In this document: positions 44,537-53,912 of the stretch, piece by piece | Layout of the letters: each line of letters begins with the position of its first letter | How positions within the stretch are numbered: the stretch's first letter is position 1 | Source of the DNA: a bacterium | GTDB taxonomy: Bacteria; Bacillota; Bacilli; Lactobacillales; Streptococcaceae | Direction of reading: 5' to 3' | Length of the DNA stretch: 64,000 nucleotides | Assembly (NCBI GenBank): GCA_905221095.1 | Contig: CAJNBV010000011.1 | Coordinates: forward strand, 1 to 64,000 | The notes under the pieces: model-generated | The model's database searches: none | Seen by the model: only the letters and a program-made list of their open reading frames with translations | Told to the model about the DNA's origin: nothing | Made by a program: the position numbers and the translations under genes

Positions 44537-45702
44537 GCTTCTCTCATGTACTCCTCAAGTCGTTTCATGGCTTCTTTGATCGTCTCCATGCTAGCTGCAT
44601 AAGATAGGCGAACATAGCCTTCCCCATAACGCCCAAAGGCGGCACCAGGGATAAAGGCAACGGCCTTCTTCTGAGCAAAATCCTTCAAAAAGGCAAAGGA
44701 GTCTTGATTGTAGCCCGCTGGAATCTTAGCAAAGATATAAAAGGCACCGTCTGGTTTGATAATCTCAAAACCAAGAGCAGTCATTTTCTCGATAATATAA
44801 TCACGACGCTGGATGTATTCCTTCTTCATAGGTTCCGCATCGTTTTTACCAGCCGTCAAGGCTTCTACCGCAGCATGTTGCGCCATGGTATTTGCGGCAG
44901 TGACCAAGTACTGGTGACTCTTGATTAACTGGGCTGTAAAGGCCGCAGGAGCGAAAATTAGACCCAAACGCCAACCTGTCATAGCATGCGATTTAGACAA
45001 ACCATTGATAATAATAGCCTGGTCTCTCAACATAGTTCCTAGAGACACATGGGCTTCGCTTGTGTAGGTCAATTCTGAGTAAACCTCATCACAGACAACG
45101 AAAATCTCATACTTGCGTAAAACAGCCGCCAAGGCTTCCAACTGCTCCCGACTATAGGTAATTCCTGTCGGGTTGGCTGGATAGTTGAGAATAACTGCTT
45201 TGAGCTTGTCTCCTTGCTCCAAAATGGCCTTTTCCAACATCTCAGGAGTCAAGACAAATCCATTTTCAGTCGTGTCAATCTCGACAATCTCTGCCCCAAC
45301 TAGATTGACAATCGGTTCATAACCTGGATAGGCAGGAGCTGGCAAGAGCACCTTGTCTCCCTCTTCCAAAATAGCCGTCAAAGTAGCAGATAAGGCCTCT
45401 GTCGCCCCAATTGTAACCAAGATTTCATTCTCAGGAGCATAGTCCAGTTGGTACTTTTCCTTAACAAAATCACTGGCTGCCTGACGTAAGGTCAACAGAC
45501 CACTCATCCCTGTATAGTAGGATTGGTTCTGGTCAATGGCCCGCTTAGCCGCCTCCTTGATATGATCTGGCGTTGTAAAATCAGGTTCCCCCAAGGTCAA
45601 ACGCAAGACCCCAGGAATCTCAGAAATAGCCTGATCAAACTGACGAATCAACGAAACTTGAATCTTATCTAACTGTTTATTAAAGCGCTTAGTTAAATCC
45701 AT
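44533..45702 (-). CDS. Class I aminotransferase (PLP)
   Basis: A 389-aa fold-type I enzyme of the AspC/AraT/PatA subgroup. PLP lysine in [16 protein letters not shown] (about residue 234), NYPANPTG in the cofactor pocket and the conserved Arg near the C-terminus (YVRLSYA). Substrate is probably aromatic amino acids or aspartate; it cannot be decided from sequence alone. First gene of the leftward aminotransferase-recO-plsX-acpP block. Confidence 0.88.
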   Translation of the reverse strand: MDLTKRFNKQLDKIQVSLIRQFDQAISEIPGVLRLTLGEPDFTTPDHIKEAAKRAIDQNQSYYTGMSGLLTLRQAASDFVKEKYQLDYAPENEILVTIGATEALSATLTAILEEGDKVLLPAPAYPGYEPIVNLVGAEIVEIDTTENGFVLTPEMLEKAILEQGDKLKAVILNYPANPTGITYSREQLEALAAVLRKYEIFVVCDEVYSELTYTSEAHVSLGTMLRDQAIIINGLSKSHAMTGWRLGLIFAPAAFTAQLIKSHQYLVTAANTMAQHAAVEALTAGKNDAEPMKKEYIQRRDYIIEKMTALGFEIIKPDGAFYIFAKIPAGYNQDSFAFLKDFAQKKAVAFIPGAAFGRYGEGYVRLSYAASMETIKEAMKRLEEYMREA

Positions 45703-45850
45703 AGATACCTCCTACTGTCAAAACGTATCTCTATTATACTACAAAAGCCCCCCGACCGCAAAAATACATTAGAGAATAGCTTTCCACTTTCTATTTTACT
45801 TTTCCTATCTACAGGTCTATAATGGTAACAGATTCTATTTGGAGGTTTTT

Positions 45851-46861
45851 ATGTCATTTCTATCAAAAAATGGAGCAGGCATCTTGGCCTGCCTTCTCAT
45901 TTCCATCCTATCTTGGTACTTAGGAGTATTCTTTCCTGTCATTGGTGCACCCGTTTTTGCGATTTTCATAGGCATGCTTCTCCATCCCTTTCTCTCACCC
46001 TATAAACAACTGGATACAGGATTGACCTTTAGTTCTAAAAAACTGCTCCAGTATGCCGTTATCTTGCTTGGTTTTGGTCTCAATATCTCGCAAGTCTTCG
46101 CAGTTGGGCAATCTTCGCTCCCTGTCATCCTGTCCACTATCTCAATAGCCTTGATTGTTGCCTACCTCTTCCAGCGCTTCTTTGCACTGGACACAAAACT
46201 GGCTACCTTGATTGGAGTGGGATCTTCAATCTGTGGTGGCTCTGCTATTGCCGCGACAGCACCCGTTATCCATGCCAAGGAAAAGGAAGTAGCCCAAGCA
46301 ATCTCCGTTATCTTTTTCTTCAATGTCTTGGCTGCACTCATCTTTCCAACCCTCGGAACCTGGCTTCACCTATCCAATGACGGGTTCGCCCTCTTTGCAG
46401 GAACTGCAGTCAATGATACTTCCTCTGTAACCGCCACAGCCAGCGCCTGGGACAGTCTCTACCAAACAAATACCCTCGAATCCGCAACCATTGTCAAACT
46501 TACGCGGACTCTGGCTATCATTCCCATCACTCTCTTTCTCTCCTACTGGCAAAGTCGCCAACAAGAAAATAATCAAGGTCTACAACTGAAAAAAGTCTTC
46601 CCACTTTTTATCCTCTACTTTATCCTTGCCTCTCTCCTAACCACCCTTCTGACCTCTCTCGGTGTGTCCAATAGTTTCTTTACCCCTCTCAAACAACTCT
46701 CCAAATTCCTCATTATCATGGCCATGAGTGCTATCGGTCTCAAAACAAATCTGGTAGCTATGGTCAAATCCAGCGGAAAATCCATTATCCTCGGAGCCAT
46801 TTGCTGGATAGCCATCATCCTCACCAGTCTCGGGATGCAGACCCTTATCGGCATTTTCTAA
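45851..46861 (+). CDS. YeiH/UPF0324-family membrane protein
   Basis: A 336-aa protein with 9-10 predicted transmembrane helices. Family motifs include [29 protein letters not shown] and [13 protein letters not shown]. Proposed transporter of unclear substrate. The ATG at 45851 has GGAGG 7 bases upstream. The last base of its TAA stop is the first base of a BOX element. Confidence 0.88.
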   Translation: MSFLSKNGAGILACLLISILSWYLGVFFPVIGAPVFAIFIGMLLHPFLSPYKQLDTGLTFSSKKLLQYAVILLGFGLNISQVFAVGQSSLPVILSTISIALIVAYLFQRFFALDTKLATLIGVGSSICGGSAIAATAPVIHAKEKEVAQAISVIFFFNVLAALIFPTLGTWLHLSNDGFALFAGTAVNDTSSVTATASAWDSLYQTNTLESATIVKLTRTLAIIPITLFLSYWQSRQQENNQGLQLKKVFPLFILYFILASLLTTLLTSLGVSNSFFTPLKQLSKFLIIMAMSAIGLKTNLVAMVKSSGKSIILGAICWIAIILTSLGMQTLIGIF

Positions 46862-47010
46862 TACTCTTCGAAAATCTCTTCAAACCACGTCAACGTCGCC
46901 TTGCCATATATATGTGACTGACTTCGTCAGTCTTATCTACAACCTCAAAACAGTGTTTTGAGTAGCCTGCGACTAGTTTCCTAGTTTGCTCTTTGATTTT
47001 CATTGAGTAT
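46861..47010. repeat. BOX element, A-B-C form
   Basis: A 150-bp element that begins within the stop codon of the YeiH-family gene. One boxB (CTGACTTCGTCAG) is followed by boxC. Confidence 0.9.
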
Positions 47011-47015
47011 AACAC

Positions 47016-47041
47016 AAAAGGTAGCCCACCAGCTACCTTTT
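47016..47041. terminator. Terminator between converging genes
   Basis: AAAAGGTAGC and GCTACCTTTT arms, with T-runs on both strands; it serves the leftward CoA-binding gene. Confidence 0.8.
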
Positions 47042-47042
47042 C

Positions 47043-47480
47043 TTATGTTTCCTCAATCAAGCGAGTATGTTCTCTCTTGATACAGCGATTCATCACAATG
47101 TCATCGCATCCACCAGCACGCAAGATTTCTTCCGCTTCTAGACTTTCAAGTTCTAGCTGTGCCCAAAAAATCTTGGCATCAGCTTTGAGAAAATCACGCG
47201 CCACATCTGGCAAAAACTCACTGCGACGGTAAACATTGACAATATCTACAGGAAAAGGAATCTCAGCAAGGCTGGCATAAGCCTTTTCACCCAAGATTTC
47301 GCCACCTGCCGCCTTGGGATTGACAGGGATAATTTTATAACCCCGAGCCTGCATTTCCTTGGTCACTCGATTGCTTGTTGTTTCCTCACGATCTGATAAC
47401 CCCACCACAGCTAGGGTTTTACTCGTTGCGAGATACTGACGAATCACGCCATCACTTGGATTGATAAATTCTTGACTCAT
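47043..47480 (-). CDS. CoA-binding (YccU-like) protein
   Basis: A 145-aa single-domain Rossmann-type protein of the CoA-binding family (VVGLSDREETTSNRVTKEMQARGYKIIPVNPKA, DIVNVYRRSEFLPD). Conserved but of unknown role. It is located between polA and the terminator, with ribosome site AAGGAGG upstream. Confidence 0.85.
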   Translation of the reverse strand: MSQEFINPSDGVIRQYLATSKTLAVVGLSDREETTSNRVTKEMQARGYKIIPVNPKAAGGEILGEKAYASLAEIPFPVDIVNVYRRSEFLPDVARDFLKADAKIFWAQLELESLEAEEILRAGGCDDIVMNRCIKREHTRLIEET

Positions 47481-47540
47481 AGAAATCCTCCTTTTTCATC
47501 AGTATAGCACATTTTGAAAAGGCTTGCATAATTCTACTAC

Positions 47541-47566
47541 AAAAAAGGAGGACTAGCCCCCTTTTT
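47541..47566 (-). terminator. Terminator overlapping the polA stop
   Basis: AAAGGGGG, CTAGT, CCTCCTTT, then TTTTG on the minus strand. Confidence 0.75.
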
Positions 47567-50198
47567 ATTTAGCTTCGTACCAAGTTGCCCCTTCATTCTC
47601 ATCTGCAATGAGGGGAACACTGAGTTGAATGGCTTCTTCCATGGTTTGTTTGACCAATTTTTTCATCTCTGCTAATTCCGATTTAGGAACTTCAAGAACA
47701 ATTTCATCGTGCACTTGTAACAGCATCTTGGTCTGATAGCCACCTTCAACCAGAGCCTTGTCTAGCTGAATCATGGCAATCTTGAGAATATCTGCTGCCG
47801 AACCCTGAATAGGGGAGTTGATAGCAGTCCGCTCCGCAAAACCACGAATGTTGAAGTTACGCGAATTGATATCTAGTAACTCACGACGACGCTTGAAGAG
47901 AGTCTCTACATAGCCCTTATCACGCGCTTCACGCACCACTTCATCCATGTAGTTTTTAATACCTGGGAAACGTTCAAAGTAAGTGTCAATGTAGGCTTTG
48001 GCCTCCTTACGGCTAATGCCCAAATTATTAGACAAACCAAAGTCTGAAATCCCGTAAACCACTCCAAAGTTAACCGCCTTGGCATTACGACGGTCATTTG
48101 CAGTCACATCCTCGGGACGCTCAATGCCAAAGACACGCATGGCTGTCGAAGTATGGATATCTGCTCCCTCTTGAAAGGCCTTAATCAAGTGCTCATCCTT
48201 AGAAATATGCGCCAAAACACGCAATTCAATCTGAGAATAGTCGGAGCTGAGCAGCACACTATCCTCCCACTCAGGCACAAAAGCCTTACGAATAAGACGG
48301 CCTTGCTCCAAACGCACAGGAATATTTTGCAAATTTGGATCCACACTAGACAAACGCCCAGTCTGGGTCAAATCCTGCACATAGCGGGTGTGAATCTTGC
48401 CATCAGCCAAAATCCAGTCCTGCAAGCCAATCACATAAGTAGACTGAATCTTAGCAATCTGACGGTAATCGAGGATTTTCTTAACAATCGGAGCAATAGG
48501 AGCCAGACGCTCCAACACATCCACCGCTGTTGAGTAACCAGTCTTGGTTTTCTTAGTATACTCGAGAGGAAGCCCCAATTTTTCAAAGAGAAGAACGCCC
48601 AACTGCTTAGGCGAGTTGATATTAAACTCCTCACCAGCCAACTCGTAAATCTCTTGAGTCAGTTTTTCAATAACAAGCTCATTTTCAGCCTGCATCTCAA
48701 GCAAGGTCTCTTTCTTGACCGTAATCCCAGCAATTTCCATCTTGGCAAGGACAAAGGCAAGAGGTTGCTCCATATCATAGAGAAGCTCTAATTGCCCATT
48801 TTCACTAAGTTTTTCAAGTAAAACAGGCTCAGTCTCAACCAAAACTGCAATCTTACGAGCCAAGTGTTCCAAGAATTTCTCGCGTTCAGGAATGGCCTTT
48901 TTGACACCTTTACCGTAGAAAGTCTCATCATCAACCAAATAAGTCTGACCATAAAGACTAGCAATAGTAGCAATTTCATTGTCCTCCACAGTCGAAAGGA
49001 GGTATTTAGCCAAACGGCTGTCAAAAGCAGGCGCCTGCAAATTCACATCAAAACGATTCAAGAGAACTTTAGCCTTCTTAAAGTCATACACTTTCAGAGG
49101 TGTTTTTTCTAGAAAATCCTTGAAAATCGGCTCTTGCAAAAGTTCAAGCTTGTCTGTAGCATAGAGTTTATCTCCACAAGACCAAGCAAAACCAACCAAA
49201 TCATCCGTATGGTAATTCTCACCAAAAAGCTCAAAATGGAAGATAGATTCTTCACTCAGCATATCTTGACTGACTTGGTCAACGATAGTAAAGTCCAAAC
49301 TCTCAGCCACATCAGCTGACGATGCATTTAAAGACTGCTTAAGCTGTTTGAAGCCCATCTCATCATAGAATTTCCCAAGATTTTCAACATCAGGACCACT
49401 ATAAACCAAATCCTCCAAACCAATCTCAATCGGTGCTTTGGTATCAATGGTCGCCAGTGTTTTAGACAAAAAGGCCTGTTCCTTATCATTGATGAGATTT
49501 TCCTTCATCTTAGAAGCCTTCATCCCATCGATATTTTCATAAATCCCCTCAAGCGAACCATGCTCCAACAAGAGCTTGATACCCGTCTTTTCACCGATTT
49601 TGGTCACCCCAGGGATATTATCCGACTTATCTCCCATAAGCGCCTTGAGATCGATAAACTGAGTCGGTGTAATGCCCATCTTTTCCATGAGATAGTCTGG
49701 CGTAAAGGCCTCAAACTCAGCTACACCTTTCTTGGAAATCTCAACCACCGTATGCTCGTCCGTCAGCTGAATCAAGTCCTTGTCCCCACTGACAATGGTA
49801 ATATCAAAACCAGCCTGCTCAGCTAGTTTATCCAGTGTCCCGATGATATCATCCGCCTCATATTGAGCCAACTCATAGTGGCGAATCCCCATATGATCCA
49901 GCAACTCACGAAGGAAAGGAAATTGCTCACGAAACTCATCAGGAGTCTTAGCACGACCACCCTTATAGTCCGCATACATCTCTGTACGGAAGGTCGTCTT
50001 TCCCGCATCAAAAGCCACCAAAATATGACTAGGCTCAACTCGCTCTAACAAATGGCTCAACATCAACTGGAAACCGTAAATCGCATTGGTATGCAAACCA
50101 GCCGCATTCTTAAAACGGTCCAACTGCTGATAGAGCGCAAAAAACGCCCGAAAAGCAACAGAAGACCCATCAATCAATAATAATTTTTTCTTATCCAT
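47565..50198 (-). CDS. polA: DNA polymerase I
   Basis: An 877-aa repair and Okazaki-fragment polymerase. The 5' nuclease domain (about 1-290; LIDGSSVAFRAFFAL, VSGDKDLIQLTD, GDKSDNIPGV) is followed by a degenerate 3'-5' exonuclease region (as known for Gram-positive enzymes) and the polymerase with motif A (SSDYSQIELRVLAH), B (RRNAKAVNFGVVYGIS) and C (VHDEIVLEVP). I start at ATG 50198. There is no classic ribosome site; TATAAT lies only 6 bases upstream, so the transcript may be leaderless. Confidence 0.95.
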   Translation of the reverse strand: MDKKKLLLIDGSSVAFRAFFALYQQLDRFKNAAGLHTNAIYGFQLMLSHLLERVEPSHILVAFDAGKTTFRTEMYADYKGGRAKTPDEFREQFPFLRELLDHMGIRHYELAQYEADDIIGTLDKLAEQAGFDITIVSGDKDLIQLTDEHTVVEISKKGVAEFEAFTPDYLMEKMGITPTQFIDLKALMGDKSDNIPGVTKIGEKTGIKLLLEHGSLEGIYENIDGMKASKMKENLINDKEQAFLSKTLATIDTKAPIEIGLEDLVYSGPDVENLGKFYDEMGFKQLKQSLNASSADVAESLDFTIVDQVSQDMLSEESIFHFELFGENYHTDDLVGFAWSCGDKLYATDKLELLQEPIFKDFLEKTPLKVYDFKKAKVLLNRFDVNLQAPAFDSRLAKYLLSTVEDNEIATIASLYGQTYLVDDETFYGKGVKKAIPEREKFLEHLARKIAVLVETEPVLLEKLSENGQLELLYDMEQPLAFVLAKMEIAGITVKKETLLEMQAENELVIEKLTQEIYELAGEEFNINSPKQLGVLLFEKLGLPLEYTKKTKTGYSTAVDVLERLAPIAPIVKKILDYRQIAKIQSTYVIGLQDWILADGKIHTRYVQDLTQTGRLSSVDPNLQNIPVRLEQGRLIRKAFVPEWEDSVLLSSDYSQIELRVLAHISKDEHLIKAFQEGADIHTSTAMRVFGIERPEDVTANDRRNAKAVNFGVVYGISDFGLSNNLGISRKEAKAYIDTYFERFPGIKNYMDEVVREARDKGYVETLFKRRRELLDINSRNFNIRGFAERTAINSPIQGSAADILKIAMIQLDKALVEGGYQTKMLLQVHDEIVLEVPKSELAEMKKLVKQTMEEAIQLSVPLIADENEGATWYEAK

Positions 50199-50204
50199 AC
50201 ACCC

Positions 50205-50210
50205 ATTATA
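50205..50210 (-). promoter_or_regulatory. TATAAT box 6 bases before the polA ATG
   Basis: The minus strand reads TATAAT-GGGTGT-ATG. If it is the -10, transcription would begin at or next to the ATG. The -35 is poor. Confidence 0.35.
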
Positions 50211-50345
50211 AAGGAAAGCACCAAAAAATACCATTGGGAAGAGCCAGACCAAGTATTTTTCATCCTTTTTCCGAATAAATAGATAGAGCCAGAGAATCTA
50301 GTAAACCTAGATTTAAAAATGTGCTATAATGAAAGGAGAAGAAAT

Positions 50346-51233
50346 ATGACTGTACGTCATCCGGGCATCAGCCCAACCAATGACTTGGTAGCTAAGAAAA
50401 TCTTTAGCAATCCAGAAATCACTTGTCAATTTATTCGCGATATGCTGGATTTACCAGCAAAAAATGTAACCATTTTGGAGGGAAGTAACATTCACGTCTT
50501 GCCTTCTCTGCCCTACTCGGCTCAGGATTTTTATACCAGTATAGACGTCTTGGCGGAGTTGGATAATGGCACACAGGTTATTATTGAGATTCAGGTTCAT
50601 CATCAGAATTTTTTCATCAATCGTTTGTGGGCTTATCTGTGCAGTCAGATCAATCAAAACCTAGAAAAAATTCGTCAACGTGAAGGTGATACCCACCAGA
50701 GTTACAAGCATATCGCACCAGTATACGCAATAGCTATTGTGGATAGTAATTATTTCTCAGATGACTTGGCTTTTCATAGTTTTAGCATGCGAGAGGATAC
50801 GACAGGTGAGGTCTTAACTATCACAAACAATGGACAAGAAAACCATCTAGTCAAGATGGCATTCTTGGAATTAAAAAAATACAGAGAAACCAGCAAAGAT
50901 AGCATTCGCAAGCCATGGTTGGAGTTTTTTGGGAATAAACCCTTTACCCAGCAACCTGAGCGAGCCATCAGCCAGGCAGACCAACTGCTAGACTACAAGA
51001 GCTGGTCCGAGGAGGATAGGAAAATGTTTAGTGAACAACGCAGACGTGAAGAACAAGCCTTACTCGCTCATGACTATGCCTTGGAAACTGCTAGGGCGGA
51101 GGGTATCGAACAAGGTCTAGAGCGTGGGCAACTGATTGCTTTTTTAGATATGGTTCGTAAGCATCTTTTGACAGCTGAGGTTGCTAGTGAGCAGTTGAAC
51201 ATGACTGTCGATGAGTTTGAGGCCTTGTTGTAA
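50346..51233 (+). CDS. Rpn-family nuclease/putative transposase, full-length copy
   Basis: A 295-aa PD-(D/E)XK-type protein (PDDEXK_2-like). The nuclease core is FYTSIDVLAELDNGTQVIIEIQVHHQ: Asp, then E-x-Q on the next strand. The C-terminus has a short coiled, Gly/Glu-rich segment (RAEGIEQGLERGQ) and a small tail domain (LLTAEVASEQLNMTVDEFEALL). The ATG at 50346 has GAAAGGAG upstream, with TATAAT about 25 bases ahead. Related Rpn proteins promote recombination in E. coli. Confidence 0.85.
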   Translation: MTVRHPGISPTNDLVAKKIFSNPEITCQFIRDMLDLPAKNVTILEGSNIHVLPSLPYSAQDFYTSIDVLAELDNGTQVIIEIQVHHQNFFINRLWAYLCSQINQNLEKIRQREGDTHQSYKHIAPVYAIAIVDSNYFSDDLAFHSFSMREDTTGEVLTITNNGQENHLVKMAFLELKKYRETSKDSIRKPWLEFFGNKPFTQQPERAISQADQLLDYKSWSEEDRKMFSEQRRREEQALLAHDYALETARAEGIEQGLERGQLIAFLDMVRKHLLTAEVASEQLNMTVDEFEALL

Positions 51234-51235
51234 GA

Positions 51236-51624
51236 CTAGCACTAACGGTCAGGAGAACCATCTGGTCAAGATGGCATTTTTGGAATTAAAAAAATACAGA
51301 GAAACAAGCAAAGACGAGGTTCGTAAGCCGTGGTTAGAGTTTTTCGGGAACAAATCCTTTACTCAAGAACCCGAGCGAGCCATCAGCCAAGCAGACCAAC
51401 TGCTAGACTACAAGAGCTGGTCCGAGGAGGACAGGAAAATGTTTAGTCAACTACGTATGCGTGAAGAACAAGCCTTGTTAGCACAGGACTATGCCTTGGA
51501 ACAAGCTGAAGAAAAAGGTCTAAAAAAAGGTTTAGTAAATCTTGTTCGCCAACATCTTTTAACCGCTGAGGTTGCAAGTGAGCAATTAGGCATGACCGTC
51601 GCTGAGTTTGAGGCACTGTTATAA
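51236..51624 (+). pseudogene. 3'-partial second copy of the Rpn-type gene
   Basis: It follows the full gene directly and starts at NGQENHLVKMAFLELKKYRETSKDEVRKPW, i.e. lacks the nuclease core. It continues in frame to a normal end (GMTVAEFEALL). The linker repeat is shorter (EQAEEKGLKKG). A small start upstream (51211) is not convincing. Remnant of a tandem duplication. Confidence 0.8.
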
Positions 51625-51647
51625 GATTATACAATCACTAATAACAT

Positions 51648-51689
51648 AAAAGCGAACAAGAATGAAATATTGTCTTGTTCACTTTTTAT
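51648..51689 (+). terminator. Terminator after the left Rpn locus
   Basis: AAAGCGAACAAGA and TCTTGTTCACTTTTT arms (one G-U pair). Confidence 0.75.
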
Positions 51690-51730
51690 TTTCTACTATC
51701 CAACAAAGCACTCACGCGATTATATACCAC

Positions 51731-51760
51731 AAAAAGAGAAGGCAACAAGTCCTTCTCTTT
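51731..51760 (-). terminator. Terminator downstream of choline-binding gene A
   Basis: AAAGAGAAGG and CCTTCTCTTT arms, with T-run on the minus strand. The rest of the 51625-51942 gap holds nothing recognisable. Confidence 0.75.
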
Positions 51761-51942
51761 CATATTATAGATTATTTGGTGGTTTAAACTTCCTAACAGA
51801 TTAAATTATCTATTGAAAGTATATTATATGGATAATCCCATAGATTTGTATATTTTGTAATCAATTGATAGAAATTTTTATCTCAGAAACAATATACAAG
51901 TTTTGTTCCAGGAAATGATCATTCATACTATATAAGCTAGGA

Positions 51943-53790
51943 TCAGTTAATCCACTCACCATTTTCGTTAACTGTATACCCTTCAACTGTAGTGTTAACT
52001 GCAAGCATACCGGAAGCATTCACATAATACCATTTATCTGAAACTTTAAACCATTGACTTACCTTCATAGCCCCTGATGCTTCAAGATAGTACCATGTAT
52101 CACCATCTTTAAGCCAACCTGTTGCCATTGAACCATTTGCATTTAGATAGTACCATGTATCACCATCTTTAAGCCAACCTGTTGCCATTGCACCGTTTGC
52201 ATTTAGATAATACCATGTGCCATTATCTTTAATCCAACCTGTTGCCATTGCACCATTTGCATTTAGATAATACCATGTGCCATTATCTTTAAGCCAACCT
52301 GTTGCCATTGAACCATTTGCATTTAGATAGTACCACGTGCCATTATCTTTAAGCCAACCTGTTGCCATTGAACCATCAGTATTGTAGAAATACCATACAC
52401 CGTTTTCTTGTTTCCAACCTGTTTTTGGAGAAGCTGGTTTAGCTGGTTCTACTACAGAATATGAGCTGTATGATGGAACATATGTAGGGACATATGTAGG
52501 ATTAGATGGTCTTGCAGGAACAGAAGGTTTGACTGGAGTTTCCGCTGGTTTCTCCGCTGGTTTCTCTGCTGGTTTTTCCGCTGGTTTCTCCGCCGGTTTT
52601 TCTTTAGCTTTGTCTTCTTCTGCAGCTTTCTTATTTAATTCATCGATAAATTTTTCAGCTTGTTTCGCAGTTAAGCCTTTTTTGAAGCCTTCTACAATTT
52701 CTTCTCTTGTTTTATCTGATGCTGCTTTTAATGCTGCAATTGTATCAGCTTTTGCTTTTGCTTCTTCTGGACTATTAGTTTCAGCTTTTTCTAATTCTGC
52801 GATTGCTGCCTTCAATGCTGCATCATAGTTCGCTAAAAATTCTTCCTGAGCTGCTTTCTCTTTTTCTGCAGCTTCTTTGTCTTCTTCTGCTGCTTTCTTA
52901 TTTAATTCATCGATAAATTTTTCAGCTTGTTTTGCAGTTAAGCCTTTTTTGAAGCCTTCTACAATTTGTTTTCTTGTTTCATCTGATGCTGCTTTTAATG
53001 CTGTAATTGTATCAGCTTTTGCTTTTGCTTCTTCTGGACTATTAGTTTTAGCTTTTTCTAATTCTGCAACTGCTTTTTCTAACGCTTTATCATAATTCTC
53101 TAAGAATTCATCTTGTGCTGCTTTTTCTTCAGCTTTTGCTTTTGCTTCTTCTGCTAACTTTTTATTTTCATCATCGATTGCTTTTTCAGCTTCTTCTGCA
53201 GTTAAGCCTTGTTTGAAACCTTCTTCGATTTTAGCTCTTGTTTTCTCTGCTTCTGCTTTTAATTTTGCAATCGTATCTTGAATTTGTTCTTTTATTTCAG
53301 GATTATTTTTTGCAGATTCTTCTAATTTTGCAATCGTATCCTTTAATGCCTTGTCAAAATTAGCTAAAAATGCTGCTTGTGCGTCTGCCTCTTCCTTAGC
53401 TTCTTTTTCCTCTGCAGCTTCCTCTTCTTTAGCAACTCCTTCTACTTCTTTTTCAGCTTCTTCTACAGTTAAACCTTCTTTGAAGCGTTTTTCATAATCA
53501 GCTCTCTTATCTGCTGCTTGTCTTTTTAATTCATCAATATACCCTTGAATTTGTTCTTTTATTTCAGGATTATTTTTTGAATCTTCTTCTAATTCTTTAA
53601 CTGTAGTTTCTAAAGCTTTATCAAAATTATCTAAAAATTCTTTTTGTGCTGATTCTTTATTTTCAGCTGGTTGACTACTAGCTACAGGTTGACCTTCCGC
53701 TTTTACAACCGACGGTTGAGATACAACAAATGCTGATCCTAAAACAGCAACACTAGCCAAGCTAGCAGTGAGAAATTTTTTCTTATCCAT
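51943..53790 (-). CDS. Choline-binding protein A: helical repeats, proline-rich linker, choline repeats
   Basis: A 615-aa surface protein. Signal peptide residues 1-31 (SQPSVVKAE); four tandem ~85-residue helical, highly charged repeats (about 45-390; pattern EFLxNxDxALxxxxxELE...GFKxGLTxxxAEKxIDE); a proline linker (EKPAEKPAEKPAE, about 395-425, then TYVPTYVPSYSSYS); and seven choline-binding repeats with the tail GYTVNENGEWIN. Architecture resembles PspA/PspC, but the repeats do not match either as I remember them. Start at 53790 with AAAGGTGGT upstream. Confidence 0.85.
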   Translation of the reverse strand: MDKKKFLTASLASVAVLGSAFVVSQPSVVKAEGQPVASSQPAENKESAQKEFLDNFDKALETTVKELEEDSKNNPEIKEQIQGYIDELKRQAADKRADYEKRFKEGLTVEEAEKEVEGVAKEEEAAEEKEAKEEADAQAAFLANFDKALKDTIAKLEESAKNNPEIKEQIQDTIAKLKAEAEKTRAKIEEGFKQGLTAEEAEKAIDDENKKLAEEAKAKAEEKAAQDEFLENYDKALEKAVAELEKAKTNSPEEAKAKADTITALKAASDETRKQIVEGFKKGLTAKQAEKFIDELNKKAAEEDKEAAEKEKAAQEEFLANYDAALKAAIAELEKAETNSPEEAKAKADTIAALKAASDKTREEIVEGFKKGLTAKQAEKFIDELNKKAAEEDKAKEKPAEKPAEKPAEKPAEKPAETPVKPSVPARPSNPTYVPTYVPSYSSYSVVEPAKPASPKTGWKQENGVWYFYNTDGSMATGWLKDNGTWYYLNANGSMATGWLKDNGTWYYLNANGAMATGWIKDNGTWYYLNANGAMATGWLKDGDTWYYLNANGSMATGWLKDGDTWYYLEASGAMKVSQWFKVSDKWYYVNASGMLAVNTTVEGYTVNENGEWIN

Positions 53791-53870
53791 AACGACCACC
53801 TTTGGTACTTTTTTGGTGCTATTTTACCATTTTTTTCCTAAAAATTCAAGAAATCACACTTCAAAATGAT

Positions 53871-53898
53871 AAAAAATAAGAGGAATTTCCCCTTATTT
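53871..53898 (-). terminator. Terminator after choline-binding gene B
   Basis: AATAAGGGG and CCTCTTATT arms, then TTTTTATC on the minus strand. Confidence 0.7.
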
Positions 53899-53912
53899 CT
53901 TTATTATATTCA

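Larger units (their letters stand above)
50271..51624 (+). repeat. Left arm of the large inverted repeat around the choline-binding island
   Basis: Comprises a 45-bp leader (containing GAATCTAGTAAACCTAGATT), a full Rpn-type gene and a 3'-partial second copy. The same set occurs in reverse orientation at 58525-60200. Confidence 0.75.

Noticed and set aside
45839..45850. Upstream start at 45839 for the YeiH-family gene.
   Set aside because: The ribosome site GGAGG lies inside that extension, placing the true ATG at 45851.
52529..53095. Rightward Ser/Ala/Phe-rich ORFs antisense to choline-binding gene A.
   Set aside because: They are shadows of the charged repeats on the minus strand, with composition explained by the opposite strand.
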